A DNA stretch of 64,000 bases from Antedon bifida (GCA_963402885.1 OY727097.1:20770001-20834000); one strand, 5' to 3'. Positions 1-12,599 are shown, counted from the first letter of the stretch. The notes: a model not told the origin generated them from the sequence alone. Numbers and translations are program-made.

Positions 1-176
1 CAGTTCTATTCCTGGCGTGGATTTAGACGAGGGATAAGAATAATGGGAGGTGCCACTTATCATGAATTTTATGTGCGAGAGTACCATTTTTTTTACCATC
101 TAGGGGTGTCACAATACCTAAATTCGCTTTGCCACAGCCCCCTTATATCTAAATCCTGGATCAGCCCCTGTATTCT
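1..176 (-). mobile_element. Dispersed repeat R1, partial copy
   Basis: Read on the minus strand this starts with CAGGGGCTGATCCAGGATTT and continues through a GGGGGCTGTGG-containing stretch and a segment resembling 'aaatggtactctcgcacataaaattc'-type sequence also found at 3090-3340 (plus) and in part at 57850-57910. The CAGGGGC...GATCCAGGA end is of a kind common at the tips of non-autonomous DNA transposons. It lies downstream of the TMEM255-like gene. The outer limit is off the window, so family and duplication cannot be read. Confidence 0.5.
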
Positions 177-271
177 ATAAATGCTTTAGGTTAAATTACA
201 TAAGCCTAACTAATAACTGGACTGATTTGTTATTAATACTACCACTATTTTCTTTTGAATTCATATTTTAA

Positions 272-3200
272 TTAAAGAGCCGGGGGTGCTGATGGCACAA
301 CAGGTTCTTGGCTTGCCTCTGTACTTGTATAATCATAATTGTAAGGCGGAGGAGGTTCTTGTTGTTTGCCTTGATAAGGTGATGCACCAGCTTGCATTGG
401 GTAAGTTGCTTGTGGGTACTGCTGAGCTTGGCCTTGATATGGTTGTGGCTGGCCTTGATATAGTTGTGGCTGACCTTGATATGGTTGTGGCTGGCCTTGA
501 TATGCTAATGCCTGCTGTGGTGGTGGTGTAATATAGACATTAGTTTGAGGAGGCACTGCTGATGTCACATACAATGCAGGTTGACTTCGTACCTGAAATA
601 TTATAGGTGTTGTATTGTTTAAGCGTCTTCGCCACTAAAATCGGGAAAAGGTAACATGTTCTGTTGGTAATTCTAGGGGGTAACTGTTAATCTATATAAA
701 TTTACACAAGGGAAATATTCAGTAAATCGTGCATTACTTCTAGAATGTTTACTCGATGGTATATAAAGTTGGTTCATACTTTCAGTACTGATTTTAACCA
801 CCTGATGTAACCCAGTTTACTAATTAAATTGAGTTAGCTTTATTACTGTGAGTGTGGATTATAATAGGCTAGGCAATCTATCATTTTGAGTAAAACAAAT
901 TGCAAACTAAGACTTTCCTTTTTTAAATGGTCACATATGATGAGGAGATCAAAATTTGAGGATCACACCTCTGTCACCCATCCCGATGATATGCAAATTA
1001 GCTTAAATATGCAAATTAGGGTGAAATTACAGTTACCATATCTAAAAAACTACTAGTCCGAGGGAGTTAATTTGTAACACTGATTTATTCAGAATGTATA
1101 TATTTATATTTGCTCTAATGAAACATTTTACAAACAAATGACCGGAAGTGCAACATTTGACCCTCAACCCCATTTCTCAATGTTTGCATACACAATGTGA
1201 CTAAAATGTCTGTAGAGACTTTATTTTTCCTTCAAATGACCCAGATATAGGTTCCTAATAGCCAGCATAGGACCACTTTGTAATTCCAAAAATCACACCA
1301 TTGTCACACACCTCGAAAGTTTGCAAATTAGTAGTACAAGTTAAATAAAATAAGCAAATATGGGTGTAAAATGACAGTTGTCCTATATCTTGAAAACTAC
1401 AAATGCTAGTTTTCAGAATATACATATTTCTATTTGCTCCAATAAAATATTTTACAAAAAAATGACTGGAAGTACAACATTTGACCCTTCGACCTCATTT
1501 CTCAATATTGCATATATAATGAAATTAAAATGTCTGTAGATACTTTGTTCTGCCCTCAAATGACTCAGATACAGTTTCTATTGTTAAGTAAATCTCAAAA
1601 TCATGCCTTTGTCACGCGCCTCAAAATTATGCTAATTATTAGTACAAATTACATGAAATATGCAAATAAGGGGGTGAAATTACAGTCTTCCCATATCTTG
1701 AAAACCATTACTGCTAGAGAGTTTTTTCAAAGCCTTCAGAATGTACATATTTATATTCGCTCTAATAAAACATTTTACGAAAAAATTATTGAAAGTATGA
1801 CATTTGACCCTCAACCCTATTTCTTAATATTGGCATATAATGCAACTAAAATGTATGTACAGACTTTGTTTTTGCCTCAAATGACTTGGATACAGGTTTT
1901 ATATAGCCATTGGGGTACGTACTGTACATTTGAAATCGCCATTTTTTTTACGCTGAAATTACTGTGTATTCGAGAACTATCTGTGGGCACGATCTAAATG
2001 GTACGTTCGCGTACCATCTAGCAGAATAAAAAATGAATACTTACTGTTTTATTAAATCCACTGATTTGGGCTGCAGTAATTAATCCTAGTAGAGTATTTA
2101 GTGAACATAATCCTACTGATATCCATAGCAACCACATATACACAACAAATCCGTCACATGAACTCACCCCTTCTATGTGAGTAGGAACATCCTTTGGACT
2201 ATATTATAATACAAAAAGAAACAGTGTTTAGCCAAATTGTTGTAGTATAGGGGGATGGTATGTACAGTAACTCAAGATACCGTAAAAGTCAAATAAAGTA
2301 ATTTTTTTAAATCTCGATGGATCTAGTAATAACCAAAACAACTACTAGATTTGAACTCACTACTTAGGTTTCTTGAATAAATGCTACCCATAGAACATAA
2401 AGAAATGCCCCGGGGCATTTATTTTCTTCCACAATATTGTATTATAACATATTTCTAATTGTAGTATAATTCATTGACTTCCCTGGTCTAAAAGTTTACC
2501 AAGGATTTTTATATCAATTTTTACTTTACTGTATATTATCACTATTTGATATTTGTTTATCCGCGTGTAAACAGGACATTTTGTAACTTGGTCAACATAT
2601 ATATTTATGTGAAGTAGTGAGTGAGTAGTGAGACTTTTTGACATTGGAGTTGTGCAGCTTAACCTGCGTGCAACTTTATGATTTCCTATTATTTATCTTA
2701 AATTCAAAAAACCAAAACCTGGGGCCATTAATGTTTATCCTATACATTAATGATATGCCTGATAATTTAAGTTGTGACACAAATATTGCTCTTTATGCTG
2801 ATGATGCCAAATGTTACAGAGAAATTCACAGTGTCCAGGATTGCCATTCACTTCAGATTGACATTGATACTTTGAGCACCTGGTCTAAAAAATGGGATTT
2901 GAATTTTAATACTTCTAAATGTAAAATTATTTCTATTACCCGATCTCAAAATTCTGTTCTTTTTGATTATATAATTAATAACGATATTCTTGAACGAGTT
3001 AGTGAAATTAATGATCTTGGTATCATAATTGATTCTCATTTATCTTGGAAGGCTCATTATAATTATATTATTTCCAAACAGCCGCGTAACAAGGGGGTCT
3101 TGTCAGGGGGGTGCAAACAGGGGCTGATCCTTCCAGACACCAAGTACTTGAGCCACAGCCCCCCATGGTGGGGGCTGTGGCGAAGCGAATTTCGGTAAAT

Positions 3201-6200
3201 GACACCCCTAGATCGTCGGAAATGGTACTCTCGCACATAAAATTCCTGATAGATGGCGCCTCCAACTAGTAGTAGTTGGCCACTCCCATTTATTGCACAG
3301 CAATCAGCAAAATGATCGTACATTTTCCACCGTTAAAAACACAGGTCACTGGTGACATAACATTTGAACACGTGAAAACCCAATCTAACATTGGATCCGC
3401 GCCTGGCAAAGGTAGTAATTTTTCCGATTAGAAGACTGAAAGATTGAGTATTGGAGCGACAGCCAGCCACGAAAGTATGTTCGTTTTGCTGATCGCTAGC
3501 GCGTTACATACGATTATTAGTAGGAGTGTATTTTTAGAAGGTGGCCTCACACGCACAGCACAGCGTCACAATTGTGTACGAGATGCCCGCGTGTGTTCTA
3601 TGGACCGGAACTGCGCTTGGTAAACCTGTCTCTTCAACGTATATAAAAAAAACACAAACAAATACGACATATTAACGTAATGTATATTAAGATTAGCCAT
3701 ATACTCGTGTGTTTGAACTAAATAATAAACTAATAAACTATACAGTAGTCTATAAACATTAGGTGTTACATGTACTAGTAATTTTATTCTATGCGAAAAG
3801 AAAGTGAATGCCTGTCCGGGAGTGAATGAAATGCTGTAATGCCCTTACAGGTAGGCAATTCGGCAAATGCATGGCGGCTTAGATAAAAGACGCCAAAAAC
3901 CACAGTCAACTGACCGAATGTTAATGTACTGATAAGCAGTGCGTCTTCCCACGAGTTGTCAGTCAGGATTTTGTGTATTTCATATCATCTTACTTGAATA
4001 TCATACTGTACTTAGTGTGACTCATTTGAAGCCATATCATATATCGTATATTTTATTCTTATCTTATATTTTCTTTCTTTTTCTTTCTTCTATCCCTTCT
4101 TTGTATTTTATTTTATTTTTTTTACTTGTTACCCAGCCCGATCGAACGCTTCTCAACCCGGTAAAATCCGCCAGGGGGGTATTCCGAATTCATTTGTTGT
4201 TACCTCATCATATGGCCAATCATAGGATTTGTTTCTCATTTGTACTAGTTAATCTCGCTTACCTTTAATAAATTATCTTTCGCATGAGTTTTAATTTTGA
4301 TGACGTCATCAGGTCAAAAAATTTGCATAACGTCGGTCAAGTAATTTCATCTTTACAGTATATTTGAATGCAAGGGTCAGTGGCAGAACTCCACTGGGGG
4401 TAGGGAATTATGCGCACAGATGATCCAAAGACATATTTCAGAATTTTAACCGTTTTTATCGACATTCAGCGCATACAATTTCAAACATCTCTACATGGAC
4501 TAATAGTCGTTATGGGTTAGGAAAAGAACAATATTACTTTATAGGCCTACCATATCATTATAGAATGATATACTCCGATTATTTTTTGGTAATTGAGGTC
4601 ATGTGAATGATCGCAATCATAAAACCTACTTTGGCTAAAATATTACAACACATAATAGCGTTGTGTTTCCTGTTTCAATAATTAACTAGGTTGTGTGGCA
4701 AAATGATTATGATCACCACCATGATCATTCTCCTCATTAAATAGAGCAGTTAATCTACTCATGATATTATATTCTCTCACCATTATTTGCTCAACTATGG
4801 TAAAGTGGATTACCTGACCAAAATGGTTTGAAAATAAAAGGATTTACGTTATAGTCTAATGAACTACACAGGAGTCTTTTGTGATAATGTGCCCATATTG
4901 ACTTTTGTGCGATATTATCAGAAATATATTGAAAAATTCTTATATAGGCCTAAATATAAATTTTCTTTGAAATTGAAATTCCTAAAAGCACTGTAGGATA
5001 CAAACATAATAATGAGATATATAAAATTAATAGCGAATGTTGGTTTATGTTCTAAATTTTAGAAATGAACTGATTTCCCAAAAGTCTATAAGTATAAAGC
5101 GTTACCAATTAAATTTATGATACCCTCAATTATGGGTGATCATCTAATTATTTATTTTGGAAATGTTTAGTTAATATAAAGTTCAGTTTGTCAGTATGAA
5201 CTTTTTATTTTGTTATTCATTTCTTTTTAAAAAAGCAGGACATTTCATGGGTAGGGCATGACAACGGTACACAACATAAAAAAGCGGGAAAATCCTGCCG
5301 AAAGCAGGACAGTTGGAATCTTTGTTACCAAAGTTACATAAAGAGAGTATGTGCCGTTTAAAAGAATAGCCTTAACACAATCTGTAATAAAAAGGAACAA
5401 GAAAAATATTATGAAAAACAATACAGATCAGAGGACGTTCGACATCGAGGGATTGAGCGATCAAGTGCTGCCTCAGTGCGCAGACATGAGTGACTTAACT
5501 TTCACGTTTTTTAAAAACAATCAAATGTTACATGGCTATGTGATCCATGCATGTGAAGGAAAGGGATGCCGAGGAAAACCTAGTCACCTGATTTCTTCCT
5601 AAATTTGCAAAGGAGCCTAATCTCAAAATCGCACATATTAACATTAGTCTATTAATAGTTTGTATGGCAAACTTGATCAGGTAGTGTTCTTCTCAGTTCA
5701 AATCCATTGCACACACTCACCATCTCCAACACTAAACTTGATTATTCAAATCATGATGAGGAACTCAACAAACCAAACTACCGCATTGTTCGGAGAGACT
5801 GTAACCGTTATGGTGGAAGTGTAGCGATGTACATTTTGAACACGGTAAACTTCAACGTTCTTTCTGCTGATGACGATCGTGACTACATCGAAATCACCAA
5901 AGGAGCGTCCAAGTCAACAATCATGTTTTATTTATCGACATCCCAGTGAAACTGTTAATTTTTTACGATCTTGCATCATAGACTGGAATCAACCATCTTA
6001 GGGTTTGAGGCCATACCTCTTGGTGACCTTAAAGGACAACTTGACCGAGGACCATATTTTTAAAACGTATTAGGGATGTACATATGATCTCAGAACAATC
6101 GCAAGATTAAGGATATCGCGAAATGCGCTCGCAGTACAGCCGTCGCCGTAAATTGTTGTGACGTCACAGGTGCATCGCAAAATCTACTAAATGAGTTTTC

Positions 6201-9200
6201 ACCGTTGTTAACATACAAGAGATACTGTAGGTACCGTCACTTCAATTGCTAATTTGACCTGTATTAGGCTTAAATTTGCCAAAATGTTTAGTCTGGTATT
6301 TTGAAGAAACACAATACAAATTCAACTAACGTATTTAATCAAATAAATGCCATGCTTTGAATAAACGCCCCCTCAAATAAACAATACATAAACATCATTG
6401 GAATACAGTACAGTCATTAATTACTGCTTCGTTCACACGCGTAACCTTTCATAGCCTACGCGTGAGGCATTGTTTTATGATCGCAAACCCACTAAGTATT
6501 GTCTTTTGATAGTGATCCCATGTGCTCCCACGAAAAGGTATTATTTTTTTATCGCGTTACCACTCGTTGCCATGCGCTACCATGAAAAGGTATTGTTTTT
6601 GGATCGCGATTCTAGAAGAGGCTTTGTTTTGCTATGCCTCCGATGGAAGGGTGTTAAATATACACCATTCTTACCAGCTATCAAAAGAGAACAATGCCAA
6701 AATAATAACCCACCTTGGTTCGACGATTCTACCCCTACAGCTACGCCCGAGTAGGCCTGGGCTAGGCCCAGAGCCTAGCGATTGTTGATATTAAATATTG
6801 ATAAAAATGTTTCGTTTCATTTCGTCGTACAAGAGTTTCTCTAGAAAAATTGATTTTAATCAATTAATATCCATGTTAAAATATCACAAAATAATACTAC
6901 GATTGCGTAATTACCGACTGGGAGCGCAAAAAAATACATGAAACATTGGTGGTCGAGCGAATTTCATTCTCACACATGACAAAAACAATGCAAATCAAAC
7001 ATGTTGATACTTGTCTGGCGATACAAATTGGATGAAAACAAGTTGGCTAATTATTTTTTTCTCTTTAAATGAACGCCCTGCTACATTCACATTCAGTAGA
7101 AATTAAAAGTTATCTGATGATGATGATGATCTACAATTTGTACTATGTTTTATCACTTCTTGATATTAATTGTGTTGTAGTTTTTCATATCAAGGGTTGT
7201 TTAAAAAGAATATATGTTATCATTTTACAACCAACAAAATAAACGCACCCCTAGAATAAATGTCCCCTAAAACCATCCTGAACAATAACAAATAAATACG
7301 GCAAACACATTGAACTCAATACATGTGCATCTTGTTAACACTACTCCAGGCATTTCCTTCCTCCTAGACATACACAATAAACTATTTTTATATTAAATAA
7401 TTTCCACTAACCCTTTAGATGAAAATGTACAATCATTATCCAGTAAATAACAACAGTAGCATGTGTCAGCCGGTACCTCTGCAGTGCATATTGTTGTCCC
7501 TACTGTACATTCCACACGGGTCTTATTTGCTGAATAACTGCATTGGTCTACATCCACATCCTGTATTGGAAAAAAAGCAATTACTGTAATTTGAATTCTA
7601 CAAACAGATTTTGTGAGCAAGAAATATTTTATATATATCATTGTCATCACCATCATCTATAATTCTAAACATAAACAACACCAAACACTGATATCCACAC
7701 ACATTACATGTTTCAAAACAAATTATATGTGTGACTGGCTGATCAAACCATGTTTTGTTTAGTAATGTAATGTTTAGTACAGTATAGGTTTTACATTATA
7801 TTCCCCGACGAAAAGTACTCCACTTGGCACCACCACTGCAAACATAATGAAAACAAGTAAATACTAACATCAGCTGCTGCCGCTGCAACTCCATCGATGA
7901 TAGCACCACAAATACACATCAATATGCTGAGCACAATGAATCGCACACCCCATTGCATGAAGCTGTGTCCTTCTTTCTTGTAGTAAACACCTACTAAGCC
8001 AATGCAAACACCTAATATTGCCTGAAATTTTAAACATAGCAAAGTATTGTTAAAATGAAATGACAAATAATGTCTTACCTTACCTCAGCTTCATCATCCC
8101 CTGTCGGATGTGCCCTCCTCAAGCTTCTGCCATTCCTTTCTGTCCTGTGCTGTCCTAGCCCAAGTTATACCTGTGTAGGATATGTCGTCGTCCCTCCATC
8201 TGCGTTTTTGTCTTCCCCTTTTCTTCTTTCTATATGACCTCCCATTGCAATTTGTCTTCTTTCACTTTGTTCCTTATATCTTTGACTTTGGTGAATTTTC
8301 TTATAACAGTGTTTTAATTTTTTCTTGTAATGTGACCTTAAACATTTGTCTTTCCATCGCTCTTTGTGCAGTGATGAGATTTTGTTCTATAAACTTAGTT
8401 GTAGTCCAGGGTTCACATCCATAGGTCATTGTATAAGCATACACTGGTTGAAAATCCACCTTTTGTGCACTATTGGGGTTTTCTTGTCACATAAGATGTC
8501 TCTATATCTGCCGAAGCAGTTCCAGGGAGCCTTTTCTCTGATAAGAACTACATCTCTTGTGTTGTCAACCATTGTTAATGTCTGGCCCAACAGATACCTG
8601 TAATTATCAACTTGTTCAATCTTTTAATTTTCAATCTCTATGGATGCATCTGTGTGAAAATTTGTCATATATTTTGTTTTTCCTTTATGTATTTTCAAGC
8701 CAATCTTCTTACTCTCTGTTTGGATCATTTAACTGAGGTTTCATGTCCTCGACTGATGTGGTTGTTAGAGCAATATCACCTGCAAATCTCAGGTCAGTTA
8801 ACTTTTCTCCGTCGATGTTGATTCCATTTTCATCCAGATTCAGATTCTTCAATATATTTTCTTCTAGGGCAGTGGTGAAGATTTTGGGTGAGATTGTGTC
8901 TCCTTGTCTGAAACCTCTATTTATGTGGATGGATTGGGATATATCTTTGTTGAGGTGAATTGTTGTGGTAGCGTCTGTATAAATGTCTGAACATGCCTTC
9001 ATTCACTCCAGTTTTTCGGCACTCAGCATGTTCTACCGAGTCAAATGCTTTTTCATAATCTATGAAACCTACACATAAATTGTTGGTTTTTATCTAGAAT
9101 ATGTATGAAATAAAAATTTGTTTAATATCTATTAAAGCAATTAATGGCTGGGCTCGCACAGGTCGATTGCCAAGTCGCCATGGGCGAAAACGTTTCCAGA

Positions 9201-11900
9201 TTGGTGAAAAATAAAACGGCTTACCATTTTGGCGACGACATATGATAAAATAAATAATGAAATCATCATTTTATCCAACAAAAATGTCCACATTATTTTG
9301 TTTGTTATCATGTTGTTTAATTCAAGCTCCATTTTTCGCCATCTTGCCTCATTGTACCAGGCGTCTCTTTGTTATTTCAATATGATGGAGGTAGCAGAGG
9401 TGGTAGACTACACACAGAGAGAGCGACATATAGTATCTTCAATGAATGACGTCTCAGCGAAATCAAATAGGTATGCGTTATTATTATTTTTTTTTTACCA
9501 TATTTAATGAGGGTGATCCATCCAGCAATTGCTGATCATTAGGGACCCTCAGAGAGATACACAAGATGCTCTACATAAACAAAGTCTTATTACAAGTCTT
9601 TGGGAGTGGAGTTGTAATTTTGTCCTTCGAAAAAATCCTGACATGTGACGGGACTTAAACCAGGACCCTTGGAGTGGTAGCCAAGCATCATAACCACCAA
9701 GCCACAACTCCACTTTGCATTATTGTTATGCATTTTAGACGCTGTGTTTCACATTTTACCCTTCTTAATAAACTTTCCTAGTACGTGCATTGTGTGAGTA
9801 GAGTAAACAAAACAACATTTTGGAAATGGTAGAGTCTATCTAACAGCGATTTAGCTAAACACACACATGCACTGTGGACTAAAGGGCTGTGTATTTATAT
9901 CGGGATGGTAGTTTCCCCAGTGACAGAAAGTGGTGAACACTTTTTATATATTGGCCATAATGGCGAGGTAGACGTGGTACTCTGTGCTGTGGTCTAGTAT
10001 GTATGTTCAACAACGATCCGAATGTTTATTTGTTAGGAGTTTCTCGACAATATTCTCGACGCATGTGCCTACACACGCTTTTCGTGTTACAGGAGCCAAC
10101 AGAGCAGAGATTTTTTAATTTCGGATAAAGACCGATTCATTTGGCTAAATAAATAAATTGGACTTTGGCCATTTTTGCCATAAACTAAATTGACTAAAAC
10201 AAAATATTTTGACTTTTGCCAAATGACTAAACAAAATTAAATGTTAGTGCTAGCACACAACAGTGTCAAATAATATCATGTTAGCATGATTTGAACTATT
10301 ATACTTACACCAATTGATGACCAGAATGCTCCTACATAATAGTTAATGACCATAAAGTACAAATACATGCCAATGGCAAATTCTAATGATGACGAAATAA
10401 GAAGAAGTACACTCATCCATATAGCACACTTCTTTCGTCGTCCATATTCTGTACAAAAAACAACAAAAAGAAACTTAAAACTAATTTAAGTTACATTCTA
10501 GCCAAAAAAAAAAGTTGATAAAAAAAAATGGAATGAACAAAAATGGTACAATTAATAGTGGTCAATTTTGATCTGACTTCCATGTGACACATGCACATGA
10601 CACACAAACAATCCACAAAGTCCATGGCCTACTGATGTACTGAGACACATGCACATGACACACAAACAATCCACAAAGTCCATGGCCTACTGATGTACTG
10701 AGACACATGCACATGACACACAAACAATCCACAAAGTCCATGGCCTACTGATGTACTGAGACACATGCACATGACACACAAACAATCCACAAAGTCCATG
10801 GCCTACTGATGTACTGAGACACATGCACATGACACACAAACAATCCACAAAGTCCATGGCCTACTGATGTACTGACAACAAAAATATAATCTTAAACTAA
10901 TAAACTATGAATACTGCTCATATTCTGGTGTAGGGGCGTTATACTCCCTAATGTCGTAATACCCACAACCCCAACATTCCAATCAAATCATTTTTCATCT
11001 ATACACACCAGGGGCGCAGATTGCAATATCAAGACCTAGGCTTAGACTTAAGCCTGACTTTAATTTAAGACCTAAGACCTCAAGAAAGTCTCAGTTAAGC
11101 CTACCGATTAAGCCTACTGCAATATCATGGTCTTAACTGAGACTTTATTAACTAAAGAACTTCAAACACTCAAACCGGCCTGTAGCTACCGACAAAAGAG
11201 AGCGCTATACAAACAAGTGCAAATAGAGTACTTTAACAATAAGGAGGAGCGACAACCTCCTCAGTAAGACATTGAGGCCATTTTAATGAATAGTGTATAA
11301 GATTACGTAAATACTAGGAAATTTTAACAAATAATTGTATGTAATTTGATAGTAAATATTGGTTTAATTAATACATGTTTGAAGTTTACAAACAAATAAA
11401 TTTTAAATACTACTATATGTAGTCTTTTCTTGGTCAAAATAGTGTAGCGCTAAGCCGCGTATGGAGAATATGCTGTACAGCTTGTTGGTGCGGTTGTGGA
11501 CCGCTAATAGTAATTGATCGTCAGGTAGGTGTAGGCCTAATATAGGTTTTATCTATTGAAACAATTGGTAAAAAAAATTATAATACACATGTCTTATAGT
11601 TCAATACCCCTTTTCTACACTTAGTATCATAAAATCAATGCACAGCTGTTATTTTTGTTAAATTAAAATTTCAAAATTAATTAGCTGATTTATTTTACAA
11701 AAAAAGAAAATAGTACTGTATGTCTTCACTATGTGAACATTATGAACATTAACTTGTTATTAATTCTGATATCAAGGATAATGCTTCAGAGGTGTCAATG
11801 CACAATAAACTGTTAATAAATACACACACTGTACCTGGAGTACGCTGCTCAATCCTCACAGGAACTGTTGTTTGTTGCATTTCAACTGTTTCAATCTCAT
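272..11900 (-). CDS. TMEM255: TMEM255-like four-transmembrane protein (3' six exons)
   Basis: Six exons read on the minus strand: 11835-11900, 10309-10448, 7869-8021, 7412-7560, 2045-2198 and 272-592; all introns are GT-AG and the phases join into about 328 codons ending in TAA at 272-274. Order of parts: short polar start, TM1 (around WMSVLLLISSSLEFAIG), TM2 (AILGVCIGLVGVYY), TM3 ending in GAIIDGVAAAAAD, an extracellular loop with many cysteines (DQCSY, DTCYCCYLL, EGVSSC), TM4 ending in LLGLITAAQISGF, and a cytosolic Y/Q/P-rich tail. The IDGV block, the CxCC loop and the LGLITAA helix match the TMEM255 (FAM70) family as I know it; function in that family is poorly known. The tail has four YQGQPQx-like heptads, a PPPPY (WW-binding type) and a final PSAP. 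The first coding exon was not found. Introns contain an RTE fragment, a SINE and a 58-bp satellite. Confidence 0.85.
960..1880. repeat. Three diverged tandem copies of a ~315-bp unit
   Basis: Near positions 972, 1293 and 1607 the same order of blocks returns: a CACC/CGCC-like start, ATGCAAATTA-type sequence, GGTGAAATTACAGT, CATATCTTGAAAAC, a TTTACAAA..AATGACCGGAAGT block, then CATTTGACCCTCAACC. Copies differ by many substitutions, so the array is old. It lies in the last intron of the TMEM255-like gene. The long reading frame at 1530-1997 is only this repeat read through and has no protein look. Confidence 0.75.
1937..2021 (+). mobile_element. Dispersed repeat ending in a hairpin followed by CTAG
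   Basis: A block TATTCGAGAACTATCTGTGG is followed by a perfect hairpin (stem ATGGTACG 1998-2005, loop TTCG, stem CGTACCAT 2010-2017) and then CTAG. Related sequence with the same lead-in occurs at 31850-31905 (plus) and 49466-49560 (minus), where an imperfect hairpin also sits next to CTAG. A 3' hairpin plus CTRR is the layout of Helitron 3' ends, but the following base is C, not the usual T, and no 5' end was found. It could equally be another MITE family. Confidence 0.45.
2700..3085 (+). mobile_element. LINE reverse transcriptase fragment (CR1/Jockey-like)
   Basis: Reads GPLMFILYINDMPDN, then LYADDAKCY (the catalytic YADD box of motif C), then the conserved W-x-L-x-(F/L)N-x-x-K-C block and a LGIIID block of the RT thumb. 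This is the middle of a non-LTR ORF2 only; it opens without the upstream palm motifs and stops abruptly at about 3085 where another repeat begins. It lies within the last intron of the TMEM255-like gene, on the opposite strand. Assigned to the CR1/Jockey group by look; the exact clade is open. Confidence 0.8.
3090..3340 (+). mobile_element. Dispersed repeat R1, with strong hairpin
   Basis: Second copy of the repeat seen inverted at 1-176; it interrupts the LINE fragment just upstream. It contains CAGGGGCTGATCC and an 11-bp-stem hairpin CCACAGCCCCC / GGGGGCTGTGG at 3153-3180. A third partial match lies near 57850-57910. Apparent reading frames here run antisense to one another and look non-coding. 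Likely a non-autonomous DNA transposon; ends are not resolved. Confidence 0.55.
3341..5349. other. Intronic DNA, no gene recognised
   Basis: No frame here looks like a protein and no RNA gene was recognised. The stretch 4050-4120 is pyrimidine-rich. The frame at 3939-4268 is a hydrophobic translation of T-rich DNA without recognisable motif. Around 5235-5320 GCAGGACA repeats in direct orientation, suggesting a small repeat. Confidence 0.4.
5350..5990 (+). mobile_element. LINE 5' ORF2 fragment: endonuclease start
   Basis: From about 5615 the translation runs LKIAHINI..L..KLDQV, then after a frame change TKLDYSNHDEELN, then YRIVRRDCNRYGGSVAMYI. This is the order found at the N-terminus of the APE-type endonuclease of CR1/Jockey-like LINEs (HINIRSL..SETKLD..I.GY..(F/V)R.DR...GGGVA.YI). 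The 83-codon frame just before it (5351-5602) may be the tail of the upstream linker but has no firm motif. The fragment is broken by at least one frameshift and ends near 5990. Confidence 0.7.
5991..7400. other. Intronic repeats, no gene recognised
   Basis: Contains two imperfect copies of a ~57-60-bp unit (near 6518-6575 and 6576-6625) with the shared core GAAAAGGTATT and ATCGCG, and AATAAACGCCCCCTC-like motifs at about 6370 and 7240 of a type found at ends of DNA transposons. The translations 6470-6754 and 6522-6788 are overlapping frames of the same repeat with no family match that I know of. A (TGA)n run lies at 7118-7132. Confidence 0.4.
8085..9060 (-). mobile_element. RTE-clade LINE fragment, 3' half of reverse transcriptase
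   Basis: On the minus strand the reading passes through FIDYEKAFDSVEHAE-like sequence (near 9060), then RGFRQGDTISPKIFTTALEE, GINIDGEKLTDLRFAGDIAL, and after frame changes a C-terminal block RRRGRQKRRWRDD..TGITWARTAQDR typical of RTE-type ORF2 ends. The catalytic box reads FAGD instead of FADD, so the first aspartate is lost. Truncated at the 5' end. It sits in the intron between exons 10309-10448 and 7869-8021 of the TMEM255-like gene, same strand as the gene. Confidence 0.8.
9488..9716 (-). mobile_element. tRNA-derived SINE
   Basis: Minus strand begins GTGGAGTTGTGGCTTGGTGG, where TGGCTTGGTGGTTA fits a tRNA/pol III A box, followed about 50 bases on by GGTTTAAGTCCCG, a fair B box (GGTTCRANTCC). 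The 3' end passes into a run of A (T run at 9486-9497 on the plus strand). Imperfect flanking copies GCGTTATTATTAT (9475-9487) and GCATTATTGTTAT (9717-9729) look like the target duplication. It lies in an intron of the TMEM255-like gene. Confidence 0.7.
10586..10875. repeat. 58-bp tandem repeat, five near-identical copies
   Basis: The unit starts GACACATGCACATGACACAC and ends GATGTACTGA; starts are at 10586, 10644, 10702, 10760 and 10818 with essentially no divergence, so the array is recent or kept homogeneous. It lies in the intron between the first two readable exons of the TMEM255-like gene. No reading frame. Confidence 0.95.
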
Positions 11901-12599
11901 CTATAAAACATAAAACATTTTAATGTTATTCACAGGATGTCAGATGTCAAATCAATAGATGTTGTGCTACTCTGTAAAAACTTACATTTTAATGCTATTT
12001 TAATGTTAACCACTCATCTCATAATTATCAATTACACTATTAAGTATTACTGTATATAACAATAATGGAATATTTGTCACTTCAAGGATTTATTTTTAGG
12101 GGGGCTCAAAATGAAAATATTGAGTACTTAGACTGTAATTTAAATCCAACTTGTAGTAGCACATGTCAGTCCTATGTTATATCTAATATACAGTACCATC
12201 CAGAAAAGATGTACCCATGCAGTTTTTTTGGTTTTTTTTAGGTAACAATAGGACAGCCCACATTCACTCAACCGTTAAGACATTGAGTAATTCATTTTTG
12301 TTAGTGAACTGTCTATGGGCTTTTATTTTGAATCCCTGGAAGTACGTTTTATGACAAAAGGCCAATAACTAACAATAACTATTAGGCTATTGGGGGCGTA
12401 TCAACTTAACTACGATATAGTTATTTTCCACTCCTTTAAATTCATTTTTTTTGTGACGATCTAGCAATTCATTTCGATTGTAAGTGGATACAATTATTTT
12501 GATTATTTGACAAAGGTATAACTAAATTAGATTTTCTGAGATTTAACAATTTCCTGATGCTACAGAGAAATTTGTTTTAAGCATCATATCTAAGCCCGC

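Noticed and set aside
286-531. Plus-strand frame of 81 codons opposite the TMEM255-like last exon
   Set aside because: It is the antisense of the heptad-repeat coding sequence; the minus strand has splice sites, phase and family match.
1530-1997. 155-codon plus-strand frame
   Set aside because: It is the third copy of an AT-rich 315-bp tandem repeat read through; the other copies do not keep the frame.
6470-6788. Two overlapping plus-strand frames of about 90 codons
   Set aside because: They read the same small direct repeats in two frames and show no family motif or splice context.
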